Source: Amia ocellicauda
Lineage: Eukaryota; Chordata; Actinopteri; Amiiformes; Amiidae
DNA length: 64,000 bases
NCBI RefSeq assembly: GCF_036373705.1
Contig: NC_089863.1
Coordinates: 2,497,944 to 2,561,943 of the forward strand
Direction of reading: 5' to 3'
This document shows positions 57,178-64,000 of the stretch, piece after piece (position 1 is the stretch's first letter; each line of letters opens with the position of its first letter). The position numbers and the translations under genes were made by a program. The notes beneath the pieces were generated by a model. That model was given only the letters and a program-made list of their open reading frames with translations. It had not been told where the DNA came from and made no database searches.

Positions 57178-58697
57178 GAGCTGTAGAGGCCAGCGCTGTC
57201 CCTGACTCTGGGGAAAGGGCTCCCACTGAGCAGCAGCACTGGGAGCAGGAGTGGGACTCCAGTCTGAGGCAGGACACAGAGCCCACAGCTACTGAAGACA
57301 ACCAGGGGCTGAGTGAGCAGCCCAGGAGCAGACAGAGTGAGGAGGAGCTCAGGGGACAGGAGTCTGGCCACATGGCAGAGCCACACACTGAGGGGTCGAC
57401 ACAGGGACTCGGGGCACTGGGATCTGACACTGCAGGGTCAAAGGTCATGCCAAAGGTCATAAAGAGCGACCCTGAGCTGGACTGCACCCACACTGTGGAT
57501 CTCTGCAGGATCCAGTCTCTGGGATCTGAGTGTGGACCCAGTGCAGCTGGTGCTGAGCCGGGCTCTCCCAGAACACAGTGTGGACCCAGTCTGCTGTCTG
57601 ATCACATCAAAACAGAGGACGACACACTGGAGTGTGTTTACACAGTGGAGCCGAGAACACAGACTCCCTTCAGAGACACACTCAGTCATCTCAAAATTGA
57701 CAATATTACAGACAGCGCCTGGGACATGTGGCCTGAACTCCCTGTAGCTGGACAGTGTGACCTGGGGCCTGAGCTTCCTATAGCTGGACAGTGTGACCTG
57801 GGGCCTGAGCTTCCTATAGCTGGACAGTGTGACCTGGGGCCTGAGCTTCCTATAGCTGGACAGTGTGACCCAGAGTCTGCTGCCTTGAGGACAGGGCTCA
57901 GTGGGGGGAGTGACAGTGCAGTGAGTGGGGAGAGTCCATCATCACAGCGCAGACAGCTGCGTCCCAGACCTCCTAGACCACCTCACTCCTCCAGCTCCCC
58001 CTCCTCACCACTGCAGCGTGGAAAACAGCGTCCCCATCGCCAGCCCCAGAGTAGGAAGAGCTTCACAGGGGCATCAGAGCTTATTAGGCAGCACCGCACT
58101 CTCAGAGAGAAGACGCTCCACTGTGGCCAGTGTGGGAAGAGTTTGTCTCATGCATCTAGCCTCAACAGACACCAGCGCATTCACACAGGAGAGAAACCAT
58201 ATTGCTGTGTCCAGTGTGGGAAGAGATTCTCTGATTCATCCTCCCACAACAGACACCAGCGCATTCACACAGGAGAGAAACCATTCTGCTGTACTCAGTG
58301 TGGGAAGAGATTCTCTCGCTTAGCTAACATCAACACACACCAGCGCATTCACACAGGAGAGAGACCTTACTGCTGTGCGCAGTGTGGGAAGTGTTTCTCT
58401 CGGGCAGAACACCTCAACACACACCAGCGCATTCACACAGGAGAGAGACCGTTCTGCTGTGCTCAGTGTGGGAAGACATTCTCTCGCTTAACTAATTTCA
58501 ACATGCATCAGCGCACTCACACAGGAGAGAGACCTTACTGCTGTGCAAAGTGTGGGAAGTGCTTCTCTCGGGCAGAACACCTCAACACACACCAGCGCAT
58601 TCACACAGGAGAGAGACCGTACTGCTGTGCAAAGTGTGGGAAGAAGTTCTCTCGGGCAGAACACCTCAACACACACCAGCGCACTCATACAAGATAG
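57178..58697 (+). CDS. C2H2 zinc-finger protein, main exon (right paralogue)
   Basis: A probable nuclear DNA-binding regulator. The splice acceptor CTCTCTCCCAG ends at 57177 and the frame is open 64 codons before the first ATG at 57372, in the same position as in the left copy. The N-terminal half is about 85% like the left copy by eye, but it carries a tandem 36-bp insertion giving three repeats of [12 protein letters not shown] (57765-57872) and a Pro/Ser-rich insert ([18 protein letters not shown]). Seven C2H2 fingers with TGEKP/TGERP linkers follow, from [20 protein letters not shown] to the stop after HQRTHTR. Finger tips differ from the left paralogue (RAEHLNT and RLTNFNM types), so DNA targets should differ. 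Upstream exons were not found within the arm. Confidence 0.88.
57765..57872 (+). repeat. 36-bp in-frame coding minisatellite
   Basis: Three near-identical 36-bp units encode [13 protein letters not shown] related non-repeated stretch ([12 protein letters not shown]) is in the left paralogue. Confidence 0.9.
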
Positions 58698-58820
58698 AGA
58701 CTGTCAGGTCCAATGTGGGAAGAGCTACACCGTCACTGAGTCTCACAGTCTTGGGTGGACATTATTGTTATTTGTATTGTTATTGTTGTTATTATTAACG
58801 TTTTTTTTCATCATCCATGG

Positions 58821-58956
58821 CAAGGGTTTTCAAACCCCCTGCCCTGCTGATTTTTGTTCCAACCTAGGTCTTATTTACTGAATTGAATGGTATATTGCTT
58901 TGTTAGGTCAATTAAGGATTCAATTAAGCAATGAAGGACCGGATTGAAAACCCCTG
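58821..58956. mobile_element. Small hAT-like MITE
   Basis: 136 bp with imperfect inverted ends CAAGGGTTTTCAA / TTGAAAACCCCTG. It is flanked by 8-bp near-duplicates ATCCATGG (58813-58820) and ATCCAAGG (58957-58964), the target length typical of hAT elements. No coding. Confidence 0.75.
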
Positions 58957-58964
58957 ATCCAAGG

Positions 58965-60017
58965 TTTCTTGCATGGTTTGTCAATCACTAACATGCATTG
59001 TCTTCTAGAGACACTGTATAACACACGTGACATCATCACAATGAGAATGTATCCACGTGATCGAAAACACTGCACAAACTGCTGGGCTCTTACTGAGTGT
59101 ACTTTCATAATGGGCAGAAACGTTTATCATGTTTATGTCTGTAAAACACTTTGAGAGTCCCACAATACTTAATACTTCTGAGAAATACAGAGAACGCTTC
59201 GGAGATGAGAAATGCACAAAGTGGGCGTGACGTCACAAGTGGAGTTCAATAACATGACATCTACCAGTAAAGCGACTGTTCGGCTGTTTCTCCTGTTGTC
59301 AGCAATATTCGAAACTACTGCAAATCATTATCTACACAGTACTTACAGAGAATAATACACAATACATGTTTTGGCTTTTTCGTTTACGTGCAATATTAAA
59401 ACTTATAGTTTGGTTGTTTGGTTTGGTGGGTCTCCGACTGTAGAGAAAGGACACGCAGCATTTCAGCCTTTGGCCAAATAACTCCTACTAAATCATATTT
59501 AATTATATTTGTATTTACATGTTATAAAGTAAAAAAAACCTTAAAACAAAAGTTGACTTTGCTGCCCTCACAGTCTGTTGAGAGAGATTGCTGAGATGGA
59601 CACAGTCCTCATCCAGTGACTCTCGTCTGGTTTGGAGTCGGGACAGAACTGGGAGTAGGACTGGGGAGTGGGGCAGAAGAAACGAGTCGCTGCTTTGCCT
59701 GGTTTGTCAAGCCAATGCGCTGTTGCTGTGTCCTTGTGCTTCAACTGAAACTATACAGTGAGCGTTTGAGATTGAAAATGATTGGTATGTATTATTATTA
59801 TTACCAATATTACAAAACAGCACACACTTTTTTCAAGTGTCTCTTAAATGTTGTGTTTTGTTTTCCAGATTTAGTAAATACTTAAGCCATTTTTTCCACT
59901 TTAATAAAGATTTCGTTTTTTTAAATAAATGCTTAATCTCCCTTTTTGAAAAATAAATATGTATCGTTTGATTAAATATTGAACTTGCAAAATATAAATA
60001 TAAATGTTCAATCTTAC
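58965..60017. other. Non-coding stretch
   Basis: No gene recognised. The short open frames lack family features. Confidence 0.4.
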
Positions 60018-60934
60018 GGAAGCGTATTGCTGCCACCTGAAAAAAAGTAAAAATACATGTTTATTTAAAAAAAAAAGTATTTTGAGGGCGTGTTTGCTGC
60101 CACAGGATTTTTTTTATTTTTTTTTTGGGGTGTGTGAAGATAAAGTGCAGTCCACAGTGTCCAATATGTGAAGAAGGCGTTTGGTGACTTGAGTTTCCAC
60201 AGAGCCCTGTTGAATGCATTAAACATGCATCATTTTATTTGCATGAAGCTTCTGGTTTTTACCTATTTCTGCCATCACAAACAATGATACTTCAAGTGGA
60301 TATAAGTGGATATTTTGTAATATATCTTCATGCTTAAGACCAATGTTAAAAGTGGACAGTGTCTGACACAATTGCAATTCCTGTGTAGCTAGTGAAACAG
60401 GCCTCACATAGTAAGTATACTAGTACGTTACAAGTGACTTAACCACTCAGCAAAGAAAATCAGTAGAGTGTTAAACCATGGTGTGAGCGTAGCAGGCTTC
60501 ATACTCTACTGTGCTGGAGGGGCTGCGGTTCCTGTGGTGTGCGGTTTGTTTCCCGAGCAGGGAACTCCGGCTACACTTACTATTAGCATTTTATCTGGTA
60601 CAAGTTTCAAATTAGTATATTTATTTTATGGCAGCATTTTGTTTTTGTTTCATGACAAAATAACACAATGAAATATATCAGGGTTTTAACTAAAGAGACA
60701 CTTAGACATTTGTAGAATGATTCACAGGAACAATATAGTTTCAGTTCCTATCCAGTTCTGTTGTATTGTGAGGTTACCCATAACAACTACAAATGGTCTT
60801 GGACTACATTTTATTTATTTTTTTCGTGGCAACAACATGCACCCTCCCACCCCTCTCCCCCCCGTTTATGCACACGCCCCCAAAATACGAAAAAAACAAA
60901 ACAAGAAAAACTTGCTTTTTTTGTGGTAAACTTG

Positions 60935-60974
<40 letters not shown>

Positions 60975-61054
60975 ATATATATATATATATATATATATAT
61001 CTTTTTTTTTTTATTATTATTATTTTTTTTAATGGGTGGCAGCAATACGCTTCC
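60018..61054. repeat. 20-bp inverted-repeat pair about 1 kb apart
   Basis: GGAAGCGTATTGCTGCCACC at 60018-60037 and its exact complement at 61035-61054. Both are followed inward or outward by A/T runs. It could bound a non-autonomous DNA element, but no target duplication was found. A third partial match (GTTTGCTGCCACAGG) lies near 60090. Confidence 0.5.
60938..61000. repeat. (TA)n microsatellite
   Basis: About 60 bp of TA repeat broken by one C, followed by T-rich DNA. Confidence 0.97.
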
Positions 61055-61479
61055 ATAGCAATATGCCCCCAAAATACGAAAAAACTAAAAACAGACTTGA
61101 AATTGCGTACATTGTCAGTTTTTTTTTGTTTTTTGGTGAGAGTGTTGACTGACAGGCTTGCAGGGGGAGCTCAGGCCACAGACAAATTCACACCCTTACT
61201 CCCCCCCTTCCTGAGGGGTGGATCCCTCTGATTGATAGGACCTCTCTATTTGTGAAAGGACTATTACCATACAGTTTCATGTATGTAAACTATGACTGTC
61301 TTATTCATTTTTTTTTTTTTTTTTTACATTAAGTTATACCTTAAGTAAATTAATTGTTTTCCCTCATTCCATTCAATCACCATCACATTTGTCTCTCACA
61401 ACACATTCTCCTTTCTCAGCCTTTTAAGCTTTTTCAGTTCTCAAACCCTCTTAAACTGTGTGGTTTACATCGCTCTGTT

Positions 61480-64000
61480 CCAATTTGCGGATCAGTCTTT
61501 GGTGTGGAACTCTAACGTCCTCAAGGACCAAAGGAAAGGATCCAAGTGCAGGCTTAGAGTTGAAGCAGATAATCCAATAAGGGCAAACGATAGAGAGTAA
61601 ACAGGGACAGTCCAGGTCAATCGATCAAGCGACCAGGCTAGTGGGGAGATCCAAAAAGGGGCAAACGAGAGAGGGAAGCAAGAGGTCAATATACACGGTA
61701 AGGCAATCAAGAAACAATGCTCAGAATTGATCCAGGAGAGAATGTAAGACTTCACGATTATGCTGGGAAACAGAGGGGTTTAAATACTATGTAGGGGAGA
61801 GGGTTTGAACTAGGTGAAGGAGTGATTAGCCAATGGTAAAAGAGGAAGACAGAACAGGTGCACCTGGAAGGAAAGAATGTGGAGAAACTGGTTGTGCTGG
61901 ATAGAGAGAAGCACTAGATTAGTATTCGGGAGAGGGAGACCTCTGGAGGTGAACTAAGGTAGGAGCAGGGGAGACCGTGACAGTACCCCCCTCCCCAGAA
62001 TCGACCTCGGCCGGACCAGAGTAGTGAGAACGGCAGCGAGGACGGCCACGAGGCCGAGGAGCAGGAGCAGTAGGATGAGCCCTGTGAAAGTCATAGAAAT
62101 GAAAGAAAGCCTGTGGAAGAACTGGTCAGGGAATTCTGGGCGTACTCAGCCCATGGCAAAAAACTACTCCAATCATCTTGGGAGGTGCTACAGTATGAAC
62201 GAAGAAAACGTATGACCTCTTGATTAAGACGTTCTGTTTGACCATTAGATTGTGGATGGTAACCGGAGGTGAGACTGACCTTAATATTCAGAGCCTTGAA
62301 GAAAGCAGACCAGACGCGGGAGGTGAATTGAGAGCCTCGGTCGGAAACAATGTCTTCAGGAATCCCATAAATGCGGAACACTTGATGGAAAAGAAGTTCT
62401 GCAGTTTCAAGCGCGGTGGGAAGCTTCTGTAAAGGTATAAGCCGACATGATTTAGAAAAACGATCTATTGCTACAAAAATGGTAGTATAACCCTGAGAGC
62501 TGGGAAGATCAGTAACAAAATCAATAGAAATATGAGACCAGGGACGTTGTGGAATTGGAAGAGGCTCCAGGAGACCAGAGAGGGGATGTCGTGAAGATTT
62601 AGACTGGGCACAGATGGAGCATGCATTAACAAACTGGGTAGTATCTTGTGCCAGAGTGGGCCACCAGAATTTCTGTTTAATCAGGGCAATAGTGCGATGG
62701 ATTCCTGGATGTCCAGAAGCGGGATTAGATTGTATCCATTGCAGAAGACTAGAATGTTTGGATGTAGGTACATAGATCTTATTGGAAGGACATGTAGAAG
62801 GGGCAGGATTAGAGGAAAGTTCCCTTCGAAGTTCATCCAAGAAATTCCATTTGATTGGGGCGACAATACAAGTTGAGGGTAGAATTGGATCATCAGATAG
62901 GGGTTCATGAACCGAGTCAAACTGATGAGATAGAGTGTCCGCCTTGGTGTTTTTAGATCCTGGGCGTTAAGTCAGGGTGAATTGAAAACGGGTAAAAAAT
63001 AATACCCAGCGCGCTTGACGGGGGTTGAGACGTTTTGCTGCTCGAATGTATTCCAAATTTCTATGGTCCGAGAGTACCAGAAATGGATGCTTGGATCCTT
63101 CCAGCCAATGCCTCCACTCCTCAAAGGCCAACTTTACTGCCAAGAGTTCCCTGTTACCGATGTCATAATTCCTCTCCGCAGGTGATAATTTCCTTGAGAA
63201 GAACGCACAGGGATGGAGCTTTGGTGGTTGATTGTGTCTTTGATAGAGCACTGCCCTGACACCGTTTTCAGAAGCATCTACTTCTACCACGAAAGGGAAA
63301 TTAGGGTCTGGGTGCTTGAGGACTGGAGCAGTGGTAAACAGGGACTTGAGTTTCTTAAAGGCGACTTCAGCAGAATCCGTCCATAATAAACGACGAGCAG
63401 AGCCCTTTAATAAAGAAGTTAAAGGAGATTGAACTGAAGTTTCGGATGAAGCGACGATAAAAGTTAGCAAAACCCAAGAAACGTTGCAACTCCTTAATTG
63501 TTTGAGGCTGAGGCCACTCAGTTACTGCTCTCACTTTCTCAGGATCCATGTGAACTCCACTGGTATCTTTGATGTATCCCAAAAAGGCCACTCGCTGTCG
63601 ATGAAATTCACATTTCTCGGCTTTGATATAGAGTCCATTTTGCAACAGACATTGCAGCACCTGTCGAACCTGGGAGATACGTTCTGAGAGAGTAGAGGAG
63701 TAAACCAGAATGTCATCAATGTAGGCAATCACAAAGCGATGAAGATAAGGACGTAACACCTCATTCACGAAAGCTTGAAAGACTGAAGGTGCGTTGACCA
63801 GACCAAAGGGCATGACTAAATATTCATAGTGTCCAGTGTTAGTAATAAATGCTGTCTTCCACTCATCACCTTTTCGTATTCGGATTAGGTTGTAAGCACT
63901 ACGCAGATCAAGTTTAGTGAAGTATCGAGCTCCTCTTACCTGTTCCAAGGCAGCAGGAACTAAAGGTAAAGGATATCTATACTTGACTGTAATTGCATTA
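61480..64000 (-). mobile_element. Ty3/gypsy LTR retrotransposon, 3' part (fossil)
   Basis: Read on minus from the right edge: reverse transcriptase ([42 protein letters not shown]) at 63948-63400, RNase H ([12 protein letters not shown]) at about 63300-62970. Integrase follows, with the His/Cys zinc site (HPGIHRT...CSICAQSK), [15 protein letters not shown] and [10 protein letters not shown], at 62840-62091. A purine tract lies at 61983-61996 and the 3' LTR begins TGTCACGG at 61982 and extends to about 61480. The rest lies beyond the window. The copy is broken in a few places. Confidence 0.9.

Overview
The window looks like nuclear DNA of a ray-finned fish. The evidence is a tandem tRNA-gene array, intron-poor C2H2 zinc-finger genes of the fish type with an acidic N-terminal half, two Tc1/mariner elements, fish-type L1 and L2-like LINE pieces, and DIRS and Ty3/gypsy retroelement fossils. 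No species can be named from the sequence. Nothing here is prokaryotic: there are no operons, ribosome binding sites or CRISPR arrays.

Region 1 (1-24862) is a head-to-tail tRNA array. Fourteen complete units and one truncated unit of about 1.53-1.97 kb each carry a degenerate tRNA-Leu(CAG) on the minus strand, tRNA-Phe(GAA) on plus, tRNA-Arg(CCT) on plus and tRNA-Ala(TGC or CGC) on minus. A block of 2-6 copies of a 108-bp subrepeat lies just 5' of tRNA-Ala, and its copy number explains nearly all the unit-length differences. The array runs off the left edge of the window. Its right end decays over the last three units and stops 10 nt into a tRNA-Phe gene, where a long terminal repeat begins. 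The primer-binding site of that element is complementary to tRNA-Phe.

Region 2 (24863-30806) is a graveyard of nested mobile elements: the tRNA-Phe-primed LTR, a DIRS reverse-transcriptase scrap, an internally deleted L1 on minus with a probable solo LTR inside it, a dead Tc1 element, and a plus-strand L1 reverse-transcriptase scrap that abuts a zinc-finger gene.

Region 3 (30722-58697) is organised around an inverted duplication. A zinc-finger gene on minus (30722-32169, 8 fingers) mirrors one on plus (57178-58697, 7 fingers). Matching flanks (36380-39862 against 53545-55385) carry the same (CA)n/TATA minisatellite in opposite orientation. The 13.7-kb spacer holds an intact-looking class A GPCR (minus), a Tc1 element whose empty site survives in a duplicated flank, a perfect 36-bp hairpin, a 2.1-kb minisatellite, and the broken 5' part of a third zinc-finger gene.

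Region 4 (58700-64000) is gene-poor: a small hAT-like MITE, A/T-rich simple repeats, a 20-bp inverted-repeat pair about 1 kb apart, and the 3' half of a Ty3/gypsy element on minus that runs off the right edge.

Functionally, the array could supply Phe, Arg and Ala tRNAs. The zinc-finger genes are probable DNA-binding regulators and the GPCR is a membrane receptor. No shared pathway links them.
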